A stretch of 64,000 nt of DNA from Skermanella sp. TT6 (lineage in GTDB: Bacteria > Pseudomonadota > Alphaproteobacteria > Azospirillales > Azospirillaceae). The stretch spans positions 372,001 to 436,000 of the forward strand of contig NZ_CP067421.1 in the NCBI RefSeq assembly GCF_016653635.2. The letters run 5' to 3'. Numbering within the stretch: the first letter of the stretch is position 1; each line of letters opens with the position of its first letter. Positions 26,574 through 35,137 of this stretch are shown one piece after another. A program made the translations under genes and the position numbers. The notes below the pieces were generated by a model. It worked only from the letters and a program-made list of their open reading frames with translations, had not been told where the DNA came from and ran no database searches.

Positions 26574-28906
26574 CCCGGCGCGGGCGGTGGAGCCTCGCCG
26601 TCTGGGTGGGAGGCCTGCTGGTTTGCGCGCTGCTGATCGCGCGGACCGATTTCACCGCCGATCTTTCCGCCTTCCTCCCCGGATCGCCCTCGACGGCGCA
26701 GCAGGTCCTGGTGGATCAGCTTCGCGACGGCGTGGTCTCCCGCCTCGTCCTGGTGGCCGTGGAAGGAGCGCCGCCCGATGCGCTGGCGGATCTCAGCCGG
26801 GATACCGCGTCCCGGCTGCGGGGCGATCCGCTGATCGCCGCCGTCGGCAACGGCGAGGCCACCGGGAGCGAGGCGGACCGCGCCTATCTCTGGAACAACC
26901 GCTATCTTCTCAGCGCCGCCGTCACGCCCGCGCGGTTCACCGTCCAGGGACTGCGGGAGGCGCTGGAGAGTGGTCTCCGCATGCTCCAGTCCCCCGGCGG
27001 CGTGTTCCTGAAGCGGGCGCTGCCGAGCGATCCCACGGCCGAGATCCTGCACCTGACCGACCGGCTGGCGGGAAACGGAACAGGGCCGGCGACCCGCGGC
27101 GGGATCTGGTTCTCGGCCGACGGGTCGCGAGCCCTGCTGCTGGTCCAGACCGCCGCCCCCGGCTTCGACCTGGACGCGCAGCGGCGGACCCTCGACCGCA
27201 TCCGCGCCGCGTTCGACGGCGCCCGCGCGGCGCGCGGCGCGGGTTCCGCGCGCCTGCTGATGACGGGTCCGGGCGTCTTCTCCGTCCAGGTGCGGGACAC
27301 CATCGAGGCCGACGTGATGCGATCCTCCGTGCTGGCGACCCTGATGGTCGCGGGCCTGCTGTTCGCCGTGTACCGCTCGCCGCGCGTCCTGGCGCTGTCG
27401 CTGCTGCCGGCGGCGAGCGGCGCGCTGGCCGGCGTCGCGGCGGTCAGCCTCGGCTTCGGGACCGTCCACGGGATCACACTCGGATTCGGCGTGACGCTGC
27501 TCGGGGAGACGGTCGACTACGCCATATACCTGTTCACCCAGACCCTGCCCGGCACGCCGCCGGACAGGACGCTGCGCCGGATCTGGCGGACGCTGGTGCT
27601 CGGCGTCATGACGTCGGTGGTCGGCTTCGGGGCCATGCTGTTCTCCAGCTTCAACGGCCTGGCGCAGCTCGGACTGTTCTCGATCACCGGGCTCCTGGCG
27701 GCGCTCTGCGTCACCCGCTGGGTATTGCCGACGCTGCTGCCGGCAGGCTTCGCCACGGAACGGCCGGCCCGGATGGCGCCGGTCCTGACGGCGCTGACCG
27801 GCGCGGCGCCCGCGCTTCGGATACCGCTGGCCGCGGCGATGCTGGTGTCCCTGGGCTGGCTCCTCCATCAGGGCGACGACATCTGGTCCGGCGAGCTGTC
27901 GAGCCTCAGCCCGATCGCAGTGGCCGACCAGCAGCTGGATGAACGCCTGCGCCGAGACCTGGGCGCGCCCGACGTCGGCCATCTGCTGGTCGTCACCGCG
28001 ACGGACCGGGACGGCGCGCTGGCCGCCGCCGAGAGGCTGGCGGGACCGCTGGAAGAACTGGTCGGCCGCAACGCCCTGGAGGGGTACGATACGCCCGCCC
28101 TGTACCTGCCGAGCCAAGCGACCCAGCGGGCACGGCAGGCGGCCCTGCCGGAACCGGACACTCTCCGCCGCACCCTGGCGCAGGCCCTCGACGGCCTGCC
28201 CTTCAGGCCGGACGCGTTCGAGCCGTTCCTGGCCAGCGCCGCCGAAGCCAGGAATGCGCCGCTGCTCGACCCGTCGAGCCTGGACGGCACGGGCCTCAAG
28301 CTGAAGCTCGACTCGCTGCTGGTCCGCGGCGGCGAAGGCTGGACCGCCATGCTGCCGCTCCGCGGCGTCACCGATCCCCAGGCGATCTCGGGGCGTCTCG
28401 GCCAGGATGCCGTCCTGCTCGACCTCAAGGCCGCGTCGAACGAACTCTACCGGACCTATCGGCAGGAGGCCCTGGTCCTGGCCCTGGCCGGCAGCGTCGC
28501 CATCACGGTCCTGCTCGCGGCCGGCCTGCGGTCGGTCCGTTCGGTGACCGTCGCGGTGGTGCCGGTGGCGGCGGCGGTCGTCATCACGATGGCCCTGCTG
28601 ACCGCCCTGGGCCAGCAGCTCTCGATCTTCCACCTGGTCGGCCTGCTGCTGGTCGTCGGCGTCGGGTCCAACTACTCCCTGCTGTTCGAACGTCCCGAAC
28701 CCTCGGCGGTCCTGCGCGAGCGAACCGTCGCATCCGTCACCATCGCGAATCTCTGCACCGTGATCGGCTTCGGGATGCTGTCCTTCTCCAGCATTCCGGT
28801 GCTCCACGGCATCGGCATGACGGTCGCGATCGGCGCCTTCCTCAGCCTGGTCTTCTCGGCGGTGCTCGTCGGCCGCCGAACGCCGGGGGAGGTCCGCCAT
28901 GGCTGA
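26570..28906 (+). CDS. MMPL/RND-family exporter of aryl polyene cluster
   Basis: 778 residues with the duplicated topology of MMPL/RND exporters. One helix near 9-25 precedes a large periplasmic domain (about 26-250), five helices lie near 253-395, another helix is near 415, and a second periplasmic domain (about 440-630) is followed by five helices near 633-772. Hydrophilic residues in the membrane (GVTLLGETVDYAIYLF; VVGVGSNYSLLF) mark the proton path. It is expected to move the polyene lipid to the outer leaflet or periplasm. Confidence 0.9.
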   Translation: MTRRGRWSLAVWVGGLLVCALLIARTDFTADLSAFLPGSPSTAQQVLVDQLRDGVVSRLVLVAVEGAPPDALADLSRDTASRLRGDPLIAAVGNGEATGSEADRAYLWNNRYLLSAAVTPARFTVQGLREALESGLRMLQSPGGVFLKRALPSDPTAEILHLTDRLAGNGTGPATRGGIWFSADGSRALLLVQTAAPGFDLDAQRRTLDRIRAAFDGARAARGAGSARLLMTGPGVFSVQVRDTIEADVMRSSVLATLMVAGLLFAVYRSPRVLALSLLPAASGALAGVAAVSLGFGTVHGITLGFGVTLLGETVDYAIYLFTQTLPGTPPDRTLRRIWRTLVLGVMTSVVGFGAMLFSSFNGLAQLGLFSITGLLAALCVTRWVLPTLLPAGFATERPARMAPVLTALTGAAPALRIPLAAAMLVSLGWLLHQGDDIWSGELSSLSPIAVADQQLDERLRRDLGAPDVGHLLVVTATDRDGALAAAERLAGPLEELVGRNALEGYDTPALYLPSQATQRARQAALPEPDTLRRTLAQALDGLPFRPDAFEPFLASAAEARNAPLLDPSSLDGTGLKLKLDSLLVRGGEGWTAMLPLRGVTDPQAISGRLGQDAVLLDLKAASNELYRTYRQEALVLALAGSVAITVLLAAGLRSVRSVTVAVVPVAAAVVITMALLTALGQQLSIFHLVGLLLVVGVGSNYSLLFERPEPSAVLRERTVASVTIANLCTVIGFGMLSFSSIPVLHGIGMTVAIGAFLSLVFSAVLVGRRTPGEVRHG

Positions 28907-29708
28907 CCGGCGCGCCTGGCGGCCGTCACCGCTGATCCGCGGCTCCGTGGGGCTGCACGTCGCCGCAGCGGTCGGAGCGGCCGCCGTCCCCACCGCCTGG
29001 CCATGGGCCCTCGCGGCCGTCGCCGGCAACCATGCGCTGCTCGGCACCCTCGGCCTGTGGCCGCGCAGCGGCCTGCTCGGGCCCAACCTGACCCGCCTCC
29101 CGGAAGCCAATGCCCGGCTGGGACAGGTCGGGCTGTGCTTCGACGACGGGCCGGATCCGGAAGTCACCCCGGCGGTGCTCGACCTGCTGGACCGCGGAGG
29201 CACGACGGCCAGCTTCTTCTGCATCGCGGACCGTGCCGCCCGCCATCCCGCCATCGTCCTGGAGATCATCCGGCGCGGCCACTCGGTCGAGAACCACACC
29301 CGGCGCCATCCCCATGGGTTCGCGGCCTTCGGTCCCGCCGCGATCCGGCGGGAAGTCGGCGAGGCGCAGCGCATCCTGGCGGATCTGGCCGGCCGGCCGC
29401 CCCGCTTCTTCAAGCCGCCGGCCGGACTGCGCAATCCCCTGCTAGAACCCGTCCTGGCGGGCCTGGGGCTGCGCCTGGCGACCTGGACGCGGCGCGGCTA
29501 CGACGCGGTGCGGCGGGACCCCGCCGGGGTCGGCCGGCGCTTGACCCGCAACCTCGCCGCCGGGGACATCCTGATGCTGCATGACGGTTCGGCCGCCCGC
29601 ACGACGGCGGGGCGGCCGGTCGTGCTGGAGGTCCTGCCCGATCTGCTCGAGGCCTTCTCCGGCCACGGGCTGCGGGCGGTCTCGCTCGACGTGGTTCCGG
29701 ATGACTGA
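28899..29708 (+). CDS. Polysaccharide deacetylase (carbohydrate esterase 4 type)
   Basis: 269 residues: a hydrophobic amino-terminal region (about 18-52) and a NodB-homology domain. Motif 1 is CFDDGPD with Asp82/Asp83 and motif 2 is H133TRRH137, the metal triad. The carboxy-terminal LMLHDG motif is present near 224-229. It would remove N- or O-acetyl groups from a sugar. Being coupled inside a polyene cluster (overlaps of 8 bases on both sides), it may edit the sugar head group added by the GT2 enzyme. Confidence 0.9.
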   Translation: MADRRAWRPSPLIRGSVGLHVAAAVGAAAVPTAWPWALAAVAGNHALLGTLGLWPRSGLLGPNLTRLPEANARLGQVGLCFDDGPDPEVTPAVLDLLDRGGTTASFFCIADRAARHPAIVLEIIRRGHSVENHTRRHPHGFAAFGPAAIRREVGEAQRILADLAGRPPRFFKPPAGLRNPLLEPVLAGLGLRLATWTRRGYDAVRRDPAGVGRRLTRNLAAGDILMLHDGSAARTTAGRPVVLEVLPDLLEAFSGHGLRAVSLDVVPDD

Positions 29709-30444
29709 CGCCCTGTTCCGGGATCTGGTCGAGGCGGCGGCGCTCCCCTATCGGGAGAGCGGCCGCTACGCGTGGCACTTCGCAAAGGGCAAGCTCGGCG
29801 GAGATCCCGTCTTCCGCTTCCTGCTGCGCACCCCCGTCCTGCCTTCCGCTGGCCGGCTGCTGGACCTGGGATGCGGACAGGGGGTGCTGATGGCGCTCCT
29901 CCGGTCGGCTGCCGCCCGCCACGCGGAAGGGACGTGGCCCGCGGACTGGCCGCCGCCTCCCCGGAACCTCGATCTCCGGGGCGTCGAACTGGGAGCCCGC
30001 CGGGCGCGGACGGCGCAGGCGGCGCTGGGCGACGGGGCGGCCGTCGTCCACGGCGACATACGCGAGGTGCCCCTGCCCCGCAGCACGGCGATCGTCATCC
30101 TGGACGTGCTGCTTTACCTGGGCCGCGACGACCAGGCCAGGGTTCTCGCCCGTTGCGCCGAGGCGCTGGAGCCGGGCGGCGTGCTGGTGCTGAGGGAGGC
30201 GGATGCCGGCGCGGGAATCCGGTTCGGCGTCACCCGGTGGGCCGAGCGGGTCGCCTGCTGGTCGCGCGGCCAATGGCGGCAGCCCCTGGTCTATCGTCCG
30301 GCGCCGGAATGGGCGGCCTTGCTGGAGGGATTGGGTTTCACGGTCGCGATGACCCCGATGAGTTCGGGCACGCCCTTCGGGAACATGCTTTTCGTCGCCC
30401 GCCGGGAGGCCGCCATGCCTGCAAACTACCCTTCCGTTGACTGA
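29701..30444 (+). CDS. SAM-dependent methyltransferase of aryl polyene cluster
   Basis: 247 residues with class I methyltransferase motif I LLDLGCGQG at 54-62, the acidic motif II ELGARRARTAQ and HGDIREVPL, and motif post-II AIVILDVLLYLG. Methyltransferases are frequent in aryl polyene loci, where they decorate the aryl head; that role is inferred here. It starts 8 bases inside the deacetylase gene. An 80-base gap to the ketosynthase is the longest in the cluster and could hold an internal promoter, though no clear one was seen. Confidence 0.82.
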   Translation: MTDALFRDLVEAAALPYRESGRYAWHFAKGKLGGDPVFRFLLRTPVLPSAGRLLDLGCGQGVLMALLRSAAARHAEGTWPADWPPPPRNLDLRGVELGARRARTAQAALGDGAAVVHGDIREVPLPRSTAIVILDVLLYLGRDDQARVLARCAEALEPGGVLVLREADAGAGIRFGVTRWAERVACWSRGQWRQPLVYRPAPEWAALLEGLGFTVAMTPMSSGTPFGNMLFVARREAAMPANYPSVD

Positions 30445-30524
30445 ACTGTTAAGAATGCCATTTCGTTGTCGATGACTCCGGCCATTCCGTCCGTACTTGC
30501 TCCACAATCGCGAAGCAGCCGAAA

Positions 30525-31718
30525 TTGCAGCCACTTACCGTAAGCCGCATGTGCGTCGTCAACAGCTTGGGGTCCGGACGGGAAGCCACCCTGGAGGCGC
30601 TGCGCACCGGCCGTGGCGGCTTGAAGCCCTGCACGTTCGAGACGGTGACGCTGGAAACCCATGTCGGGGAGGTGCCCGGCGTGGATGATGCCGGTCTTCC
30701 CGCCGATCTCGCCCCCTATGACTGCCGCAACAACCGGCTGGCGAACATGGCGATCGGCCAGGACGGCTTCGAGGCGGCCGTCGAGGCGGCGCGCGCGAAA
30801 TACGGTCCGCACCGCGTAGGCGTCTTCCTGGGGACCAGCACCTCGGGCATCCTCAGCACCGAGGTGGCCTATCGTCACCGCGACCCGGCGACCGGCGCCC
30901 TGCCCGCGGACTTCAACTTCGCGGCGACCCACAGCACGGGCTCGCTGGCGGATTTCGTCAGCCGGCGGCTGGGGCTGGAAGGTCCCGCCTTCGTCGTCTC
31001 CTCCGCGTGCGCCACGACCGCCAAGGTATTCGCCAACGCCGCCCGCATGATCGAGGCGGGCCTCTGCGATGCCGCCGTGGTCGGCGGCGCCGACTCCCTG
31101 TGCCTGACCACCCTGTACGGCTTCCATTCCCTGGAACTGGTCTCCCCCGGGGCGTGCGCCCCGTTCGACATCGCCCGCGACGGGGTTTCGCTGGGGGAAG
31201 CCGCCGGGTTCGCCCTGCTCGAACGTGGGGAAGCCGCGGCGCATGACGGCGCGGTCAGCCTGCTGGGCGTCGGCGAGAGCAACGACGCCTATCACATGTC
31301 CACGCCCCATCCCGAAGGGCTCGGCGCCAGGCTCGCCATGGAAAGGGCGATGACCCGCGCCGGACTGAAGCCGTCGGACATCGACTATGTCAACCTGCAC
31401 GGCACCGCGACACCCTATGGCGACGCGGCGGAGGACCGGGCGATCACGGAGCTGTTCGGCACCGCCACGCCGGTCAGCTCGACCAAGGGCTATACCGGAC
31501 ACACGCTGGGTGCGGCCGGCATCGTCGAGGCCATCATCAGCGTGCTCTGCATGCAGGCCGGCTTCATGCCCGGCAGTCCGCAGACCCGGACGCCCGACCC
31601 GGCCCTGGGGAGCCGCTACCTGCTGGCCAATGAGGCCGCGCCCCTGGACAGGGTCATGACCAACTCTTTCGGTTTCGGCGGCACCATTTGCAGCCTGATC
31701 TTCGGTTGGGCCCGCTGA
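30525..31718 (+). CDS. Beta-ketoacyl-ACP synthase of aryl polyene cluster (ApeO-like)
   Basis: 397 residues of the condensing-enzyme family with complete triad: Cys162 in SSACATT, His292 in NLHGTATPYGD and His326 in GYTGHTLGAAG. FLGTSTSGI near 101-109 is typical of polyene ketosynthases. The start is TTG 30525: homologous proteins begin with the strand LTVSRMCVVNSLG, which a downstream ATG (30549) would remove. It extends the chain with malonyl units, probably as a heterodimer with the next gene product. Confidence 0.88.
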   Translation: MQPLTVSRMCVVNSLGSGREATLEALRTGRGGLKPCTFETVTLETHVGEVPGVDDAGLPADLAPYDCRNNRLANMAIGQDGFEAAVEAARAKYGPHRVGVFLGTSTSGILSTEVAYRHRDPATGALPADFNFAATHSTGSLADFVSRRLGLEGPAFVVSSACATTAKVFANAARMIEAGLCDAAVVGGADSLCLTTLYGFHSLELVSPGACAPFDIARDGVSLGEAAGFALLERGEAAAHDGAVSLLGVGESNDAYHMSTPHPEGLGARLAMERAMTRAGLKPSDIDYVNLHGTATPYGDAAEDRAITELFGTATPVSSTKGYTGHTLGAAGIVEAIISVLCMQAGFMPGSPQTRTPDPALGSRYLLANEAAPLDRVMTNSFGFGGTICSLIFGWAR

Positions 31719-32518
31719 TGCATGTCTTCGTCGAAGGCGTCGGCGTCCTCGGGCCTGGATTGCCCGGCTGGCAAGCCTCCCGCGGCATGCTCGCCGGCCG
31801 CGTTCCCTACGTCCCCGCCCCGACCGTGCTGACGGCCAGCCCGCTGCTGCCGCCGGCGGAACGCCGCCGGAGCGTTCCGACGGTGAAGCTGGCCATGGCC
31901 GTCGGCATGGAGGCGATCGTCCATGCCGGGCGGGATCCCGCCGCCGTGGCCACCGTCTTCACCTCGTCGAGCGGCGACCCCGACACGATCCACCGGATCC
32001 TGGAAACCCTGGCATCCGACCAGCGCGAGCTGTCGCCGACGCGGTTCCACAACTCGGTCCATAATGCGCCGGCCGGCTACTGGAGCATCGCCACCCAGTC
32101 GCGCGAACCTTCGACCAGCCTTTCGCACGAGGACGGGAGCTTCCAGGCAGGCCTGCTGGAAGCGGCGGCGGAAGCCGCGGTGGACGGCTGGGACGTGGCG
32201 CTGATCGCGTACGACCTGCCCTACCCCGCGCCGCTCGATGGCGTCCGCCGGATTTCCGACCCGTTCGGCATCGCCCTCCTCCTGGCGCCGCAGCGGACGG
32301 AACGCTCGCTCGCCCGCCTCGACGTCGCCGTATCCCCGGCCTCGGCCGAGCCGACCCGGATGACCGATCCGCGCCTGGAGAGTCTCAGGACGGGAAACCC
32401 CGTGGCCCGCGGGCTGCCCCTGCTCGCAGCACTCGCCCGCGGGGCGGACGACGCGGTCGTCCTCCCTTACCGCCCGGACAGGCGGATCACCATCGCGGTC
32501 GGACCGCCATGCCGATGA
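31718..32518 (+). CDS. Ketosynthase-like partner (chain-length-factor type, ApeC-like)
   Basis: 266 residues of the short beta-ketoacyl-synthase-like family that accompanies aryl polyene and flexirubin ketosynthases. The conserved block SPTRFHNSVHNAPAGYWSIA is present near 108-127, but the active-site cysteine of true ketosynthases is not, so it is unlikely to condense by itself. Its start overlaps the ketosynthase stop (TGATG), fitting a stoichiometric partner that sets chain length. Confidence 0.8.
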   Translation: MHVFVEGVGVLGPGLPGWQASRGMLAGRVPYVPAPTVLTASPLLPPAERRRSVPTVKLAMAVGMEAIVHAGRDPAAVATVFTSSSGDPDTIHRILETLASDQRELSPTRFHNSVHNAPAGYWSIATQSREPSTSLSHEDGSFQAGLLEAAAEAAVDGWDVALIAYDLPYPAPLDGVRRISDPFGIALLLAPQRTERSLARLDVAVSPASAEPTRMTDPRLESLRTGNPVARGLPLLAALARGADDAVVLPYRPDRRITIAVGPPCR

Positions 32519-32943
32519 CCCGCGACGACATCGCGGCGCTGATCCCGCATTCCGGGTCCATGTGCCTGCTCGACGCCGTCCTGTCGTGGGACGAGGGCAC
32601 CATCCTGTGCAGGACCGCCAGCCACCGGCTTCCCGACAACCCGCTCCGTTCCGGCGGACGCCTGGCGGGAATCTGCGGCGTCGAGTATGCCGCCCAGGCC
32701 ATGGCTCTCCACGGCGGCCTGACCGGCGGCGGCTCGCGTCCGTCCGCGGGCTATCTCGCGAGCATCCGTGACCTGGCCTGCCATGTCGGGCGGCTCGACG
32801 ACATCGCGGACGACTTGGCCATCGGGGCGGAAAAGCTTCTGGGAGAGGGCAACCGGGTGATCTACGCCTTCACGGTCCGCGCGGGCGGCCTCGACCTGCT
32901 GACCGGCCGCGCGGCGGTCGTCATCGACGCGGACAGGACATGA
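32509..32943 (+). CDS. Beta-hydroxyacyl-ACP dehydratase of aryl polyene cluster (ApeP-like)
   Basis: 144 residues of the ApeP/hot-dog dehydratase family. LIPHSGSMCLLDAV at 11-24 carries the candidate catalytic His14, and GICGVEYAAQAMALHGG near 54-70 the partner acidic residue on the hot-dog helix. It would create the double bond in each extension cycle. It overlaps the upstream gene by 10 bases and the ketoreductase by 4. Confidence 0.85.
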   Translation: MPMTRDDIAALIPHSGSMCLLDAVLSWDEGTILCRTASHRLPDNPLRSGGRLAGICGVEYAAQAMALHGGLTGGGSRPSAGYLASIRDLACHVGRLDDIADDLAIGAEKLLGEGNRVIYAFTVRAGGLDLLTGRAAVVIDADRT

Positions 32944-33659
32944 GGCGGGCGCTCGTCACCGGCGGCAGCGGCGCTCTCGGCGCGGCCATTTCGAGGACGC
33001 TCGCCGGTGCCGGCTGCCATGTGGCGATCCACGCCAACGGCGGCGGCAGCCGGGCCGAGGCGCTCGCGGCCGAGATCGCCGCTGCCGGCGGCTCGGCCGA
33101 AACCGTCACCTTCGACGTGACCGACGCCGAGGCGACGACGTCGGCCTTGGAGTTGCTTCTCGAAGCCGGCCCGATCCAGATCCTGGTGAACAACGCCGGC
33201 ATCCACGAGGACGCGGTCATGCCGGGCATGCGCCGCGATCAGTGGACCCGTGTGATCGACGTATCGCTGAACGGCTTCTTCAACGTGACCCAGCCCCTGC
33301 TGATGCCGATGATCGGCACGCGCTGGGGCCGGATCGTCAGCGTCTCGTCCGTGGCGGCCATCGCCGGCAACCGGGGGCAGACCAACTACGCGGCGGCCAA
33401 GGCCGGGCTCCACGGCGCCACCCGGTCGCTGGCCCTGGAACTGGCGCCGCGCGGCATCACCGTGAATGCGGTGGCGCCGGGAATCATCGCCTCCCCGATG
33501 GCGGAAGCCGCCTTCGATGCCGAGACGATCAAGCGGATGGTGCCCATGAAGCGGGCGGGACGGCCGGAGGAGGTCGCGGACCTGGTCGGATTCCTCGCGT
33601 CGGACCGGGCGTCCTATATCTCCGGCCAGGTGATCTCGATCAACGGGGCGATGATCTGA
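32940..33659 (+). CDS. 3-oxoacyl-ACP reductase FabG-type (ApeQ-like)
   Basis: A 239-residue short-chain dehydrogenase with NADPH motif TGGSGALG at 7-14, NNAG at 84-87, and catalytic Ser137, Tyr150 and Lys154 (VSSVAAIAGNRGQTNYAAAK). It reduces the keto group during polyene extension. It is the last plus-strand gene of the cluster; its final 20 bases overlap the end of the convergent GT2 gene. Confidence 0.93.
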   Translation: MRRALVTGGSGALGAAISRTLAGAGCHVAIHANGGGSRAEALAAEIAAAGGSAETVTFDVTDAEATTSALELLLEAGPIQILVNNAGIHEDAVMPGMRRDQWTRVIDVSLNGFFNVTQPLLMPMIGTRWGRIVSVSSVAAIAGNRGQTNYAAAKAGLHGATRSLALELAPRGITVNAVAPGIIASPMAEAAFDAETIKRMVPMKRAGRPEEVADLVGFLASDRASYISGQVISINGAMI

Positions 33660-34410
33660 GCCGCCGCAAGGCCAGCCAGGGCAGCCGCGCGATGAAGCCC
33701 AGCATCAGACGCACATGCATCCAGGTCAGCAGGGCATTGTCGCGGACATAGTTAAAGTGGGATACGCCGCCCTCCTCGGGCTTGAAGTAGCGGACGGGGG
33801 CCGGCACGTTGATCGGCCGCAGGCCCCGCCAGCACAGCCGCACGGAGGCTTCCGGATCGAAGTCGAAGCGGCGCATCCAGCGGTTTCCTTCCATGACGGC
33901 CCGCAGCGGCGCGATCGGGTAGACGCGGAAACCGAACAAGGAGTCGCCGATGCCGGTCCACAGCGTCTCCAGGTCGGCCCACCAGTTGGAGATCTTCCGG
34001 CCGCCGACCCGGAGCCGCGGGGCCGCATCGTCGAACACCGGCTTTCCCAGGACCAGCGCGTCGGGATGGGCCTGCGAGATCGCCTGGAACCGCGGGATCA
34101 GGTCGGCCGGGTGCTGGCCGTCGGCATCCATGGTCAGGGCATGGGTGAATCCCTGCCTCTCCGCCTCGCGCAGGCCATGGAGCACGGCGGCACCCTTGCC
34201 GGCATTGGTCGGCAACGCCAGCACGCGCAGGCCGGGATCGCGCTCCGCCAGGCGGCGGAGTTCCTCCCCCGTACCGTCGGTGCTGCCGTCGACGACGACC
34301 CAGACCGGCGTCCAGTGGCGCCGGGCGGCCCGGACGGTCTCGAACAGCTTCGCCCCGGTATTGTAGCTGGGTATCAGGACGAGGTGGGTGGTCGACGGCG
34401 ACGTGATCAA
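33640..34410 (-). CDS. GT2-family glycosyltransferase
   Basis: 256 residues with a GT-A fold. VLIPSYNTG near 11-19 and VVVDGSTDGTGEEL near 38-51 bind the nucleotide, and MDADGQHPADL carries the DxD-type metal site. Start taken as TTG 34410, whose TTGA overlaps the stop of the acyltransferase gene. It fits the glycosyltransferase that decorates the head of aryl polyene lipids. There is a single hydrophobic segment near the carboxy-terminus. Confidence 0.85.
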   Translation of the reverse strand: MITSPSTTHLVLIPSYNTGAKLFETVRAARRHWTPVWVVVDGSTDGTGEELRRLAERDPGLRVLALPTNAGKGAAVLHGLREAERQGFTHALTMDADGQHPADLIPRFQAISQAHPDALVLGKPVFDDAAPRLRVGGRKISNWWADLETLWTGIGDSLFGFRVYPIAPLRAVMEGNRWMRRFDFDPEASVRLCWRGLRPINVPAPVRYFKPEEGGVSHFNYVRDNALLTWMHVRLMLGFIARLPWLALRRLRSSPR

Positions 34411-35135
34411 AGCTCCGACCTGTAATAGCTTTCCAGGTTCCGCACCAGGCCGCGGACATCGGCCGTCGGTTCGAAGCGGCGGCCCAGCCTCACCTTGTAG
34501 ACCAGCGGGAACTCGGGCTTCCGGAAGAAATCCCAGCCTTTGCCGAGGAAACGCGAGTTGCTCTCGATGAGGATGGTCTGCACCGGCACGCCGGCGATCT
34601 TGGCGATCAGCGCGAAGCCGCCCTTCAGCGCGTTGATCGGCGGACGCTCGGTGCGCGTCCCTTCGGGGAAGATCAGGAGCTGGCATCCGCCCCGGACCTC
34701 GTTCGCCGCCGCCTTGACCAGCGACGACGGCGCGTCGTTGCGGATATATCCGGCCATCCGGGCTCCGCTGCCGAGAAGCAGGTTGTCATAGACCTTGGCC
34801 TTGGCGATGCAGACGACCTGTGGCAGCCGGGAGATGACCAGGACGGCGTCGAGCAGCGACGGGTGGTTGGGGCAGATCACCAGGCCGGCATCGTCGCGTA
34901 GCGCGTCCAGCGCGGACAGGTCGCACTTCAAGATGCCGCAGGCCCGCATCACGGCGAGATACCAGCGGAAGCCCGACTTGATCATGAAGCGGCTCAGCGG
35001 ACCGCCCAGGCGGCGCGGCAGCACCAAGTCCAGGAGCGCCGCCGGCAGGCTCCAGGCCAGGGACAGGCAGGCGAAGAGGAACAGCAGGCCGTAGAACAGG
35101 AAATACTCCCGGACCCGCCGTATCCAGCCGAACAT
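34407..35135 (-). CDS. 1-acylglycerol-3-phosphate acyltransferase-like (PlsC family)
   Basis: 242 residues. Two hydrophobic stretches (near 12-40) anchor it in the membrane. The catalytic NHPSLLD (HX4D) and the phosphate-binding FPEGTRT motifs are both intact. It probably adds an acyl chain to a polyene-glycoside intermediate, complementing the LpxL-like enzyme. It starts three bases after the FAD oxidoreductase stop, forming a three-gene minus-strand operon with it and the GT2 gene. Confidence 0.88.
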   Translation of the reverse strand: MFGWIRRVREYFLFYGLLFLFACLSLAWSLPAALLDLVLPRRLGGPLSRFMIKSGFRWYLAVMRACGILKCDLSALDALRDDAGLVICPNHPSLLDAVLVISRLPQVVCIAKAKVYDNLLLGSGARMAGYIRNDAPSSLVKAAANEVRGGCQLLIFPEGTRTERPPINALKGGFALIAKIAGVPVQTILIESNSRFLGKGWDFFRKPEFPLVYKVRLGRRFEPTADVRGLVRNLESYYRSEL

Positions 35136-35137
35136 GA

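Noticed and set aside
26519-29434. 971-codon minus-strand frame
   Set aside because: It is antisense to the MMPL exporter and deacetylase, and its composition (Gln/Arg/Gly-rich) is typical of a shadow.
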